DNA of 64,000 nucleotides from Macrococcoides animalis. GTDB taxonomy: Bacteria > Bacillota > Bacilli > Staphylococcales > Staphylococcaceae. The stretch is taken from NCBI RefSeq assembly GCF_047425875.1, contig NZ_CP179727.1:620001-684000 (forward strand), read 5' to 3'. The notes beneath the pieces are model-generated. The model was not told where the DNA came from. It saw nothing but the letters and a program-made list of their open reading frames with translations, and made no database searches. This document shows, piece after piece, positions 26,035 to 34,585 of the stretch. Within the stretch, counting starts at the first letter, position 1; every line of letters begins with the position of its first letter. The translations under genes were made by a program, and so were the position numbers.

Positions 26035-27933
26035 TTATTTATCCACTACAATAAAACTTGATGATTCGCTTAAATAATATAATTCTTTTCCTTTAGGATT
26101 TATTTTATTATTATCAATTTTATCAATAAGTTCTTGTTTATTAATTTTCTTAGCAAAATTATAATCTTTAATATCTTCTTTAGTCAAATCTACTTTATAA
26201 AAATTAGATACATTTCCTAGGTAATAATATGTTCCCCCTGGGAGAAGATCACTTTTCTTATTGAAAACTTTATTGTCTATTAAATATTTAATCATATCTT
26301 CATCATAAATGCTAATGGGTATTGAAACCATTCCTGATTCAGTAAAACTTTCATTAATAGCATTAAATGACTCGCTAAATTGCAAGAATACACCAGTTTT
26401 ACTATCTTGAATTAACGGGTCCCTATTCACATTATATTCAAGAGTCTTTTGCAATAACGGTTTTAAATCATCGAAATCTTTATTCGTTATACTTCCAGAA
26501 CCACTGAAATTATTTTGATGTTCTGCAATAATAGCTAAATCATGTTTCTTTAATTTATCCCAAGGTATATTATCAACAAATTCATTATTTGATACACCGT
26601 TTTGAATCAGAGCATTAAATTTTCTATCATACTGATCTTGATAGTTATAATTTCTTTCTATAATTTTTCCAGATTTCATTTGATATTTTATTACAACATA
26701 ATTCATGTAATTATCTGCACTTTTATCTTTTATAAATCGATGAGCCTTCGTAATATTGTCTATCGCTTTCTGCGAAGTAATTTTTACATTGTCTGTTAAA
26801 CTTTCGCCATATTCGTTTTCATTGTGTTTTAATATCACACTCTCAACTTTTTCTGCTTGCGGTACATACTTTTCTCTCATTTGTCCTGAAATGTATATCG
26901 CAACAATTGCTACAGCAATCATGCCAAGTGTCAATGCATAAAGTTTACGGTCGAAATTAATTCGTACCGATTTTTGTGCAATCATTTCTAAGAATATATA
27001 GATTAACGTAAATGATACGAGATAGATAAATATTGTGATGAACTTTTGCTCATTAAAAATTGAGTTGAAAATAATCCCGCCGAGTAGTGTCGCAATCAAC
27101 ATTGATATAAAGAACACGAAGAAGTGCGCGTAATTTGTTGAATATGCTTCGTTAATACGTTCGTTCTTTCTTTGTTTATAAATTACAAATAACAATATAA
27201 ATATGACTGTACTTACGAGAAATATCATTATTAAGTATTTAAAGTCAACTTGGTCAATTGCTATATCGTTAATAAAACGAATGGGTACGGTTAAGTTAGT
27301 CATGAGCTCGTCTGGATAATTTTGAAGTCCTTTAAACATAAACATATGTGTTGTATAAACCATTGTTCCTAGAATAAATGGTGATGCTATTAAAATTAAT
27401 GAAGATACTAAATGATTCAGCATATTATTAATGAATAGACCAAACAACATTGTAATCGTAAAGATAAAGAAATCAATTACCAAATTCACTAGAATCCAAA
27501 TAACAATTTTCTCGATATCTATCGATGCATATTTAATCTCAACTATCCAGGTAATCAATCCATTTAATAATAAATTCACAAGTAAATGTGAGAGGAATAC
27601 TGCATAGGCCGTTATTAATATGCGCTCGCGCTTAATTGGTAAGCTGTGAATAAAGTCAGATGCCGCTTGTGATTTAAAATAATATGTCAAAAATGCGGCA
27701 CACAAAAGTGTATAAAGCATCGTACCAACAAAGTAGATTGGCATCGTCATCGTTTCACCAATTAAATATTTACTATGATTGTGAGGTCCTGCACCTGAAT
27801 CAATATGTGCAATCACATATGAAAAAGGCACGAGTATAAATGTACAAATAATATTAATAATAGTTAAAAAAATAATTGAACGTGATAAATTACTAAACAG
27901 TGCTTTATTCAACGATAATGTTTTCAATTGCAT
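26035..27933 (-). CDS. ABC transporter permease of a YtrA-regulated operon
   Basis: A 632-residue membrane protein with six N-terminal helices (about 15-250), a further hydrophobic group (about 265-350), and then a long soluble C-terminal domain (about 355-632) predicted to lie outside the membrane. It resembles the ABC-2 type permeases of YtrBCDEF-like and bacitracin-type exporters. Its start follows GGAGGTC and overlaps the ATPase gene by 29 bases. The substrate is unknown; cell-wall antibiotic sensing or export is a family-based guess. Confidence 0.82.
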   Translation of the reverse strand: MQLKTLSLNKALFSNLSRSIIFLTIINIICTFILVPFSYVIAHIDSGAGPHNHSKYLIGETMTMPIYFVGTMLYTLLCAAFLTYYFKSQAASDFIHSLPIKRERILITAYAVFLSHLLVNLLLNGLITWIVEIKYASIDIEKIVIWILVNLVIDFFIFTITMLFGLFINNMLNHLVSSLILIASPFILGTMVYTTHMFMFKGLQNYPDELMTNLTVPIRFINDIAIDQVDFKYLIMIFLVSTVIFILLFVIYKQRKNERINEAYSTNYAHFFVFFISMLIATLLGGIIFNSIFNEQKFITIFIYLVSFTLIYIFLEMIAQKSVRINFDRKLYALTLGMIAVAIVAIYISGQMREKYVPQAEKVESVILKHNENEYGESLTDNVKITSQKAIDNITKAHRFIKDKSADNYMNYVVIKYQMKSGKIIERNYNYQDQYDRKFNALIQNGVSNNEFVDNIPWDKLKKHDLAIIAEHQNNFSGSGSITNKDFDDLKPLLQKTLEYNVNRDPLIQDSKTGVFLQFSESFNAINESFTESGMVSIPISIYDEDMIKYLIDNKVFNKKSDLLPGGTYYYLGNVSNFYKVDLTKEDIKDYNFAKKINKQELIDKIDNNKINPKGKELYYLSESSSFIVVDK

Positions 27934-28807
27934 AGCCGTGACCTCCTAATTCATAAGTAAATATTTCTTCTAGTGATAATGGTAAAATGTCATACATTAA
28001 TGGATGCCCTGAAGTGATATATTGTTCGATATTGTCAAAGTTTCCTTTAACAATACATGTTACCACGCGACCTTTAACAGTCTTCTCTACTAAGTCCATG
28101 CCATTAAAGAATGAATCATTTGGAATTTTCTCAAACGCCATTTGAATCTTAGCAACATTTCCTTTTAAGACATCTAAATCACGTGCCATTAATATTTTAC
28201 CTTCATGCATTAGTATCACAGAATCACAGAAGTCTTCCATTTCACGCAAGTTATGACTTGAAACGAATAATGCCATCTCATGATTACTCACATCTTGAAT
28301 TAAGATATTCTTTATCGTATGACGAACAATTGGATCTAAGCCATCAAATGGTTCATCTAGTAACATTACTTCTGGACGTGCTGCAATTGCTAGAATGAAT
28401 GCACATTGACGTTTCATTCCTTTTGATAACTTTGATAGTTTTTTATTCGGATTCATTTTCAACAGTTCAGTTAACTGTTTGAATCGCTCATTACTGAATT
28501 TAGGATATAACTTTTGATAAAAATCTCCCATTTCTTTGAGGTTCGCATGTCCAAAAAAATACGGAATATCCGAAATAAATATCATCTTTGATTTAAAATT
28601 TTCATTCTCAAATATATCAGTGTTATTGTACTGAATCGTACCTGAATCAGTGTCATAAATTCCTGCAATCATTTTGAGTAATGTCGTCTTACCTGCACCA
28701 TTACTACCGAGTAAACCTTGAATACTTCCCGTTTGAATTGTTAAAGTTGCATCATTAACTGCTATAAAATGTCCAAACTTTTTTGTAGCATTGCTAATTT
28801 GAATCAT
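27905..28807 (-). CDS. ABC transporter ATP-binding protein (YtrB-like)
   Basis: A 300-residue ATPase that energises the permease encoded next. Walker A is GSNGAGKTTL (near 38-47), the signature LSKGMKRQ (near 133-140; the KGMKRQ form is typical of the BcrA/YtrB branch), Walker B VMLLDEPFDGLDP (near 153-165) and the switch His in SSHNL. I start at the ATG at 28807, six bases after GAGGTG; a GTG three codons earlier overlaps the ribosome site. It overlaps the GntR gene by 14 bases. Confidence 0.92.
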   Translation of the reverse strand: MIQISNATKKFGHFIAVNDATLTIQTGSIQGLLGSNGAGKTTLLKMIAGIYDTDSGTIQYNNTDIFENENFKSKMIFISDIPYFFGHANLKEMGDFYQKLYPKFSNERFKQLTELLKMNPNKKLSKLSKGMKRQCAFILAIAARPEVMLLDEPFDGLDPIVRHTIKNILIQDVSNHEMALFVSSHNLREMEDFCDSVILMHEGKILMARDLDVLKGNVAKIQMAFEKIPNDSFFNGMDLVEKTVKGRVVTCIVKGNFDNIEQYITSGHPLMYDILPLSLEEIFTYELGGHGYAIENIIVE

Positions 28808-29174
28808 CGTTGTCACCTCGCATCGATTGTATTTTTTCTATAATTTCTTCTTTTGTTAAGCCTAAGAATAATAACTCTTGAACGATTTTCTCTAATGAAT
28901 CAGACAACATCTTAATTCGCTCCTTCTGCATTGAATCTTCAACTTTATTCACAAAGCTACCTTTTCCAGGGACTGAATACGTATAGCCTAAACGCTCTAA
29001 TTCACGATACGCTTTCTGAATCGTATTCGGATTAATTGTAAGTTCTTGCGCCAACTGACGTACGGATGGCAATTGATCATCTGTGTGTAATACGCCATTC
29101 ATAATCTGCAGTTTAAAGCCACTCACGAGTTGTTCATATATCGGGACACGGCTGCGATTATCGATTGATATCAT
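28794..29174 (-). CDS. YtrA-type GntR family regulator
   Basis: A 126-residue GntR regulator of the short YtrA subfamily. The winged helix covers residues 1-75, with SRVPIYEQLVSGFKLQIM and SVRQLAQELTINPNTIQKAY, and a short C-terminal helical tail serves for dimerisation. YtrA repressors control the ABC transporter in their own operon and respond to cell-wall-active drugs or other stress. Here the gene overlaps the ATPase gene, so self-control of the three-gene operon is expected. Confidence 0.92.
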   Translation of the reverse strand: MISIDNRSRVPIYEQLVSGFKLQIMNGVLHTDDQLPSVRQLAQELTINPNTIQKAYRELERLGYTYSVPGKGSFVNKVEDSMQKERIKMLSDSLEKIVQELLFLGLTKEEIIEKIQSMRGDNDDSN

Positions 29175-29182
29175 AATATCTC

Positions 29183-29243
29183 TCCGTTTCTACTGTATTA
29201 ACTGTACTATTTACTATAATACACTTAGAACAGATATTTGCAA
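29183..29243 (-). promoter_or_regulatory. Promoter of the GntR/ABC operon
   Basis: On the minus strand TTGCAA (29238-29243) and TATTAT (29216-29221) are 16 bp apart. AT-rich repeats of TACAGT and AATAC type lie just downstream of -10, where a YtrA repressor would bind. Confidence 0.45.
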
Positions 29244-29263
29244 GTAATATTTGTAAAATAACA

Positions 29264-29297
29264 TAAAAAAAGAACACACATAATTTTGTGTGCTCTT
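29264..29297 (-). terminator. Rho-independent terminator
   Basis: The stem AGAGCACACA / TGTGTGTTCT is followed by TTTTTTT on the minus strand. It ends the SDR gene. Confidence 0.85.
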
Positions 29298-29303
29298 AAA
29301 TGG

Positions 29304-30083
29304 TTATAGACTAGGCGACTTACCACCATCGATATTTATTGCAACGCCACTAACATAACTTGCCGCTTCACTGACTAAGAAAGAAATTACATTTGCCGCT
29401 TCACGCGTGTCACCAATACGTCCTAATGGAATATCAAACTTCGGATCTCTTGCATATTCTTCCCAAGTTAACTCTGGTGCTTCAGCTTGCCAACGTTTTT
29501 CTATTTGTCCGCTGCGAATGAGTCCGATACAAACTGCATTCACACGTATATTATATTGTGCTAAATCTCTGCTCAACGTCTTTGTTAACGCTAGTCCAGC
29601 TGCACGTGTTACTGATGTAGGCGTCGTATTTGCTGGGGGATTCTTCCCTGCAACAGCTGTTAAGTTCACGATAGCTCCACCATTTTTCTTTAATTCGGGT
29701 ATCGCAGCATGTAACATATGTAATGCACCAAAGATTTTTAAATCTAAATCTTGTTGCCAATCTTCAATCGATACTTCTTCGAAATTCTTCGCAAAAGCAC
29801 TTCCAGCATTATTGATTAAAATATCAAGCTTGCCGTAAGTATCAATAGCTTTATGTACGAAAGCTTTACAATCTGATTCTTTCGTTACATCACAGACTTG
29901 ATATATAATATCTTTTCCTGTTTTCTCTTTAATTTCTTTTACTACTTCAACCAATTCATCTTCGTGGCGGCTGGCGATGACAACGTGCGCGCCTTCCTCA
30001 ACTAATACAGTTGCTGTTTCTTTTCCAATTCCCTTACTAGAACCTGTTATTACTGCTACTTTACCTTGTAAACCTAAATCCAT
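29304..30083 (-). CDS. SDR family protein with atypical active site
   Basis: A 259-residue short-chain dehydrogenase fold. The cofactor motif TGSSKGIGKETA (about 14-25) and INNAG near 90 are intact, so NAD(P) binding is expected. The catalytic position, normally Y-x-x-x-K after the Ser, reads TTPTSVTRAAGLAL here: no Tyr or Lys is in place. This divergent subgroup occurs in other bacteria, so it is probably not a simple broken gene. It may use other residues or bind without classic catalysis. Divergent from the DUF1697 gene. Confidence 0.85.
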   Translation of the reverse strand: MDLGLQGKVAVITGSSKGIGKETATVLVEEGAHVVIASRHEDELVEVVKEIKEKTGKDIIYQVCDVTKESDCKAFVHKAIDTYGKLDILINNAGSAFAKNFEEVSIEDWQQDLDLKIFGALHMLHAAIPELKKNGGAIVNLTAVAGKNPPANTTPTSVTRAAGLALTKTLSRDLAQYNIRVNAVCIGLIRSGQIEKRWQAEAPELTWEEYARDPKFDIPLGRIGDTREAANVISFLVSEAASYVSGVAINIDGGKSPSL

Positions 30084-30151
30084 ATCATCAGCTCCTTTTA
30101 ACTAAAATATATCAAAAATCATGCTATGATAGTAGAAAAAGGATTGATAAA

Positions 30152-30673
30152 ATGAATGTTTGTTTCTTACGTGGCATCAATGTGAATGGTATAAAAATTA
30201 ATAATAAAGATTTAAAAAATGTGTTTGAAGATTTAGGATTTTGGAACGTTACACCGATATTGCAAACAGGAAATGTAATTTATAATACTCCGCTGAACTT
30301 AGACGAGCAGAAAGTAGCAATAGAAGTAGCACTTCGTAATACGTTTGGTTATGAAGCATTTGTCATTTTACGTGATGGAAAGCATATGCAAACGCTTTTT
30401 GACGACTACCCATTTGAATTAAATGATATCATGCAACCATATGTGATCTTTGTAAATAAAGAGATGATTATGCAGGATTTAATGTCGTTACCACTTGATG
30501 ATAATGAATACATTCAAAGAGGTGAAAGCATTGTGTACTGGACTGTACCTAAAGGAATGACTTTAGACTCTAAATTTGGTAAAGCTTTAGGAAAAAGAAT
30601 ATATAAAAGTGAAACTACTTCCCGCAATTTAAGAACAATCGAAAAAATTGTTGCTAAATTAAATGAAAAATAA
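30152..30673 (+). CDS. DUF1697 family protein
   Basis: A 173-residue cytoplasmic protein with the DUF1697 pattern: N-terminal FLRGINVNGI, then LQTGNVIY (about 42-49), and the C-terminal ERG-SIVYW...SKFGKALGKRIYKSETTSRNLRTIEKI, which is very typical of the family. Function unknown. The start follows AAAGGA at normal spacing. It is a single gene with a hairpin at its stop. Confidence 0.9.
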   Translation: MNVCFLRGINVNGIKINNKDLKNVFEDLGFWNVTPILQTGNVIYNTPLNLDEQKVAIEVALRNTFGYEAFVILRDGKHMQTLFDDYPFELNDIMQPYVIFVNKEMIMQDLMSLPLDDNEYIQRGESIVYWTVPKGMTLDSKFGKALGKRIYKSETTSRNLRTIEKIVAKLNEK

Positions 30674-30713
30674 AAAGATTGCAGTTTAAAATATCCTGCA
30701 ACCTTTTAGTTTC
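30672..30713. terminator. Probable bidirectional terminator
   Basis: The imperfect stem AAAAGATTGCAG / CTGCAACCTTTT lies between convergent genes, with T-rich tails on both strands. Confidence 0.6.
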
Positions 30714-30720
30714 AATCCAT

Positions 30721-31098
30721 TTATTCTAAAAATGTACGTCTAAATCCATAGAATGGTCGAAAGTGATTTTCATAATAACTTTTTGAACTGCTTGTCGCAA
30801 GTAGTTCCATTCGTGTTGTTGGATATAATGCATGAACATAATCCATTAAAGCTTTAGCATAACCGTTACCTCTTGATTCATGTTGCGTAATCAATTCGCA
30901 AACATAAAGAGAAACATGTCCATCCGTAATTGTACGTATAGCAGACACAGCATGTCCATTTACTTCATAAACATAACTTTCACTATTCATCCATGCAGCA
31001 AGCGTTTGTTCATGTCGGACGACTAAATTGTCCCAACCTTCATGCTGATTCATCTGTTGAATTGCATTAATATCACTTTCCATAAATTTACGAATCAT
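30721..31098 (-). CDS. GNAT family N-acetyltransferase (short)
   Basis: A 125-residue GNAT enzyme. The acetyl-CoA binding motif A reads ITQHESRGNGYAKALMDYV (R-G-x-G-x-A form), followed by MELLATSSSKSYYENHFRPFYGF, the usual motif B ending. The substrate is unknown. I start at the ATG at 31098, seven bases after AAAGGGG; the TTG two codons earlier is a weaker choice. The start region overlaps the end of a decayed acyltransferase gene. Confidence 0.78.
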   Translation of the reverse strand: MIRKFMESDINAIQQMNQHEGWDNLVVRHEQTLAAWMNSESYVYEVNGHAVSAIRTITDGHVSLYVCELITQHESRGNGYAKALMDYVHALYPTTRMELLATSSSKSYYENHFRPFYGFRRTFLE

Positions 31099-31505
31099 GA
31101 GCAAGCCCCTTTTTCTGTTTTTCTTTAATTTGTTTTAATAATGCCATTAAATCCTCTTTCACAAAAGGTGCAAGCGTCTCCATAAAAGTATTGGTCATAT
31201 GGCTTTTATCAGCATAAGCAACAACATTACCAATAACGGGACGACATAATGTATCTGGGCAAATGCGATTTGTATAATCATAATAATAGACATTGGTTGG
31301 CGGGTTTTCCAGACGTGACCAATCTGTTCTTTTGGGAACGACTAGATTTTTGTCAATCGTACATTTTTTATTGGCACGTCCACTACACCACCTGAAACTC
31401 TATGCAACCAAATATGATACACTGCTACAAGTTGAGCAGCTACTGCACGTAAACCTTCAATTTCTGGCCTAAATTTTTTTGTATTGGTTTATTCTGTGCC
31501 ATCAT
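31088..31505 (-). pseudogene. Remnant of an OafA/OatA-type acyltransferase
   Basis: No intact long frame exists here, but two pieces of one gene can be read on the minus strand. After AAAGGTG and ATG at 31505, one added A in an A7 run gives RPEIEGLRAVAA...VAVYHIWLHRVSGG, the classic N-terminus of acyltransferase family 3. About 40 codons later the text jumps to TNRICPDTLC and AYADKSHMTNTFMETLAP, the C-terminal end of the SGNH domain of OafA-type proteins. Roughly 500 central codons are missing. The tail runs into the GNAT gene. Clearly non-functional. Confidence 0.75.
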
Positions 31506-31540
31506 TTTCACCTTTTAATTTGTATTTGGTTATATTATTC

Positions 31541-31575
31541 AAAAAAATAAAGTCGAGCAAAACCCGACTTTATTT
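31541..31575 (-). terminator. Rho-independent terminator
   Basis: The stem AAATAAAGTCG / CGACTTTATTT is followed by TTTT on the minus strand. It ends the YebC gene. Confidence 0.85.
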
Positions 31576-31586
31576 CTCTGTATCTA

Positions 31587-32300
31587 TTATAATTCTACAT
31601 TATGATGAACCGTTTGAACATCTTCTAAATCTTCAATAGCATCAACTAATTTTTCAAATGTTTCTAAATCAGCAGGTGTTAATTCTAACTCATTTTGAGC
31701 AAGCATTGATAATTCAGCTACTGTAAACTCTTCAACACCCGCTTCTTTTAATGCATTTTGTACTGCTGCAAATTGATCAGGTTCAGCATAAACAATCACG
31801 TGACCTTCTTCTTCTAATACATCACGCACATCTAAATCTGCTTCCATTAAGATTTCTAATGTATCATCTGCTGTCTTGCCATCAAAACCAAATACTGCAG
31901 TGTTCTCGAACATATAACTTACTGAACCAGAAACACCCATGTTACCACCATTTTTCCCGAATGCAGCACGAACATCACTTGCGGTACGGTTTACATTATT
32001 TGTTAATGCGTCAACGATTAACATTGATCCACCAGGACCAAATCCTTCGTAGCGTAATTCATCGAAATCTTCTTCGCCGCCACCTTTTGCTTTTTCAATC
32101 GCTCGGTCAATAATGTGTTTTGGCACAGAATATGTTTTTGCACGCTCAAGTACGAATTTTAAATTTTGGTTTGATTCAGGATCTGGCTCACCAGACTTCG
32201 CTGCTACGTAAATTTCACGACCAAACTTTGCGTAAATTCTACTTGTATTTTTGTCTTTAGCTGCTTTCTTATCTTTAATATTGTTCCACTTACGACCCAT
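31587..32300 (-). CDS. YebC/PmpR family regulatory protein (YeeI type)
   Basis: A 237-residue member of the YebC/TACO1 family: GRKWNNIKDKKAAKDKNTSRIYAKF at the start, then RAIEKAKGGG and DELRYEGFGPGG near 66-90, then NRTASDVRAAFGKNGGN. The family is annotated as transcriptional regulators, and recent work links it to translation of proline-rich motifs at the ribosome. The N-terminus MGRKWNN is the variant found in staphylococci and B. subtilis YeeI. Cytoplasmic. Monocistronic with its own terminator. Confidence 0.94.
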   Translation of the reverse strand: MGRKWNNIKDKKAAKDKNTSRIYAKFGREIYVAAKSGEPDPESNQNLKFVLERAKTYSVPKHIIDRAIEKAKGGGEEDFDELRYEGFGPGGSMLIVDALTNNVNRTASDVRAAFGKNGGNMGVSGSVSYMFENTAVFGFDGKTADDTLEILMEADLDVRDVLEEEGHVIVYAEPDQFAAVQNALKEAGVEEFTVAELSMLAQNELELTPADLETFEKLVDAIEDLEDVQTVHHNVEL

Positions 32301-32365
32301 AAATTACACGCTTCTTTCAAATTAATATGTAATTATTATACACTTAAGTTGTTAATTGCACAAAA

Positions 32366-32406
32366 CAAAAATAAGCACATTTGGAAGAATCCAAATGTGC
32401 TTAAAA
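32366..32406 (-). terminator. Rho-independent terminator
   Basis: The 14-bp stem TAAGCACATTTGGA / TCCAAATGTGCTTA is followed by TTTTTG on the minus strand. It ends the Bax-inhibitor-like gene. Confidence 0.85.
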
Positions 32407-32411
32407 TTTGA

Positions 32412-33053
32412 TTAATCTTTTAAAATGCTTGCTAATCTTAAGATATCCATAATGATGTTTAGTAAGTTAATAAATAAGTTAAATCCCATTTCTCTTGGTG
32501 AGAACTGACCACGTTTCATACGATTAAAATCATAAATCGTATATAGTAAAAAGATTGCTAATCCTGCAATTGTAATCACTAAGTGAAACATTGGAATTTG
32601 TATAAAAATTCCTGCAAAACTTGCTAGCACTAAAACGATTAATGCTGGAAATAATAATCTACCTAAATTTGTCGCGTCTCCAACGACAAAGTATCCAAGT
32701 GCTCCAAACGCTAAGAAAGCTCCAATTGCTAAACCAACGTTTTGGTAGAATACAGTTGGTCCTAACGTACCGATATAGTACATAAATGATGCATAACTGA
32801 CTACACCTAACGCAAATGCTAATACATTGGAAATAATAGCGCCAAATTTTCTAGATGATCTCACAAATAATGAAATCATAACCAATGCAAAAATTAAGAC
32901 TGAAACCATCATGCGCATACCTGGTGGAACGAATTGTCCTAAGTAAGTTCCGACTGCAAAGATTACCCAATAATACATAAAATAAAGCCATGCATTTCTG
33001 ATAGCTGAACCATGTGACATTTGTTGTGGTGCTTGATAACTATAATTGTTCAT
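32412..33053 (-). CDS. Bax inhibitor-1/YccA family membrane protein
   Basis: A 213-residue integral membrane protein with about seven helices (starting near 20, 45, 70, 105, 125, 150 and 185). The C-terminal YDFNRMKRG and the Asp-containing helices match the BI-1/YetJ group, pH-sensitive calcium leak channels in B. subtilis YetJ. The N-terminal 15 residues are polar. Function here inferred from family only. Single gene with its own terminator. Confidence 0.88.
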   Translation of the reverse strand: MNNYSYQAPQQMSHGSAIRNAWLYFMYYWVIFAVGTYLGQFVPPGMRMMVSVLIFALVMISLFVRSSRKFGAIISNVLAFALGVVSYASFMYYIGTLGPTVFYQNVGLAIGAFLAFGALGYFVVGDATNLGRLLFPALIVLVLASFAGIFIQIPMFHLVITIAGLAIFLLYTIYDFNRMKRGQFSPREMGFNLFINLLNIIMDILRLASILKD

Positions 33054-33186
33054 TTAATCCCTCATTCTAATAAAAATATATTTCTGTATAAACCATTGTA
33101 CGTTGTAATCACAAATTACTCAAATTTTGTGAACTTATGTCGTTTACTCAAAATAAAGTGTACATATTTTAACCTCACTCCATTCA

Positions 33187-33214
33187 CAAAAAAGACAACC
33201 CAAAGGTTGTCTCT
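33187..33214 (-). terminator. Rho-independent terminator of the gnt operon
   Basis: The stem AGACAACC / GGTTGTCT with a 4-base loop is followed by TTTTTTG on the minus strand. Confidence 0.85.
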
Positions 33215-33217
33215 TAT

Positions 33218-34585
33218 CTAGACAAACATACTAAAGATTAAAATGAAGATTAATCCACTCACTGATATAATCGTTTCAAGTAGTGTCCAAGTTAATACTG
33301 TTTCTTTCACAGTTAGTCCGAAGTATTCTTTAAACATCCAGAAACCTGCGTCATTTACATGAGATGCGATAACACTTCCGGCACCTGTTGCTAGAACAAC
33401 TAATGCTAAATTCACATCACTTGTTTCTAAAATAGGAATAACAATGCCCGTTGTAGAAATAGCTGCCACAGTTGCAGATCCTAAAGCAATTCGTAATACG
33501 GCTGCGACTAACCATGCAAGTAAAATTGGTGAAAAATTCGATTGCGTAAATAATGTCTCAACATGTTTACCTACACCACCATCAATTAATACTTGTTTAA
33601 ATGCACCACCTGCTCCAATAATTAATATCATCATACCAATGGGATATATAGCGTCAGATACAGATTGCATTACATCCTTCATTTTACGTCCTCGCATCAA
33701 GCCCATTGTGAAGATTGCAATAACAATAGAGATTAACATTGCAGTTGATGCATCACCGATTAAGTAAATAGTTTTCATGAATGTATTTGGCTCCACACCA
33801 CCCGCTTCAACAATCAGCTTCACTACAGTTGCAATTAACATCAAGATAACTGGGAATAAAGCCGTTAATGTACTTATAAAAAATCCAGGTGTTTCTTCGA
33901 TTTTAAAATGTACATTTTTACCTAAAGAAGAGATATCTCCTTCTCGTGTAAATGCTGTTGGTGCAATTTTTTGTGCAAACTTACTAAAGAGTGGACCAGC
34001 GATAATTGCAACTGGAATACCTATAATAAATCCATACAATAAGACTTCACCTAAGTTCGCACCATATTCCTTGGCAATCATTACTGGCCCTGGATGTGGT
34101 GGTAAAAATCCGTGTGTTACAGATAAAGCTGCGGCCATTGGAATACCTAAATATAACGCAGGTAGTTTCGTTTCTTTTGCAATAGTATAAACAATTGGAA
34201 TTAATAATACCAAACCTACTTCAAAGAATAATGCGATGCCAATAATAAATGAAGCCACAACAACGGCCCATTGAATATGCTTTAATCCAAATTTATCGAT
34301 TAAAGTATGTGCAATACGTGTTGCACCTCCACCATCAGCGAGCAACTTACCAAGCATTGCACCAAGTCCAAATATTAATGCGATATGTCCAAGTGTTCCA
34401 CCCATACCCGCTTCAATAGTGGCTACAATTTTGTCTAATGGCATACCTAATAATAATGCTGTTGTAAATGCTGTTATTATTAATGAAATAAACGTGTTCA
34501 ATTTGAGCCCCATAATTAATACAAGTAACAATAATATTGCAATTAGAACCGTAATCAACGGCCATTGTTCGGTGAAAAAGTTCAT
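33218..34585 (-). CDS. gntP: Gluconate permease
   Basis: A 455-residue transporter of the GntP family with about twelve to fourteen helices, importing gluconate by proton symport. Family stretches include GLGAMLGKLLADGGGATRIA (about 73-92) and LALVVLATGAGSVIASHVND (about 394-413). The gene shares one base with the gntK stop (TAATG), so translation is coupled. It is the last gene of a gntR-gntK-gntP operon of the staphylococcal order. Confidence 0.94.
   Translation of the reverse strand: MNFFTEQWPLITVLIAILLLLVLIMGLKLNTFISLIITAFTTALLLGMPLDKIVATIEAGMGGTLGHIALIFGLGAMLGKLLADGGGATRIAHTLIDKFGLKHIQWAVVVASFIIGIALFFEVGLVLLIPIVYTIAKETKLPALYLGIPMAAALSVTHGFLPPHPGPVMIAKEYGANLGEVLLYGFIIGIPVAIIAGPLFSKFAQKIAPTAFTREGDISSLGKNVHFKIEETPGFFISTLTALFPVILMLIATVVKLIVEAGGVEPNTFMKTIYLIGDASTAMLISIVIAIFTMGLMRGRKMKDVMQSVSDAIYPIGMMILIIGAGGAFKQVLIDGGVGKHVETLFTQSNFSPILLAWLVAAVLRIALGSATVAAISTTGIVIPILETSDVNLALVVLATGAGSVIASHVNDAGFWMFKEYFGLTVKETVLTWTLLETIISVSGLIFILIFSMFV

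Noticed and set aside
31751..32113. 120-codon plus-strand frame opposite yebC
   Set aside because: Leu/His/Gln-rich shadow of the real gene on the other strand.
33444..34190. Two plus-strand frames opposite gntP
   Set aside because: Antisense shadows with Asn/Ile/Pro bias and no ribosome sites.
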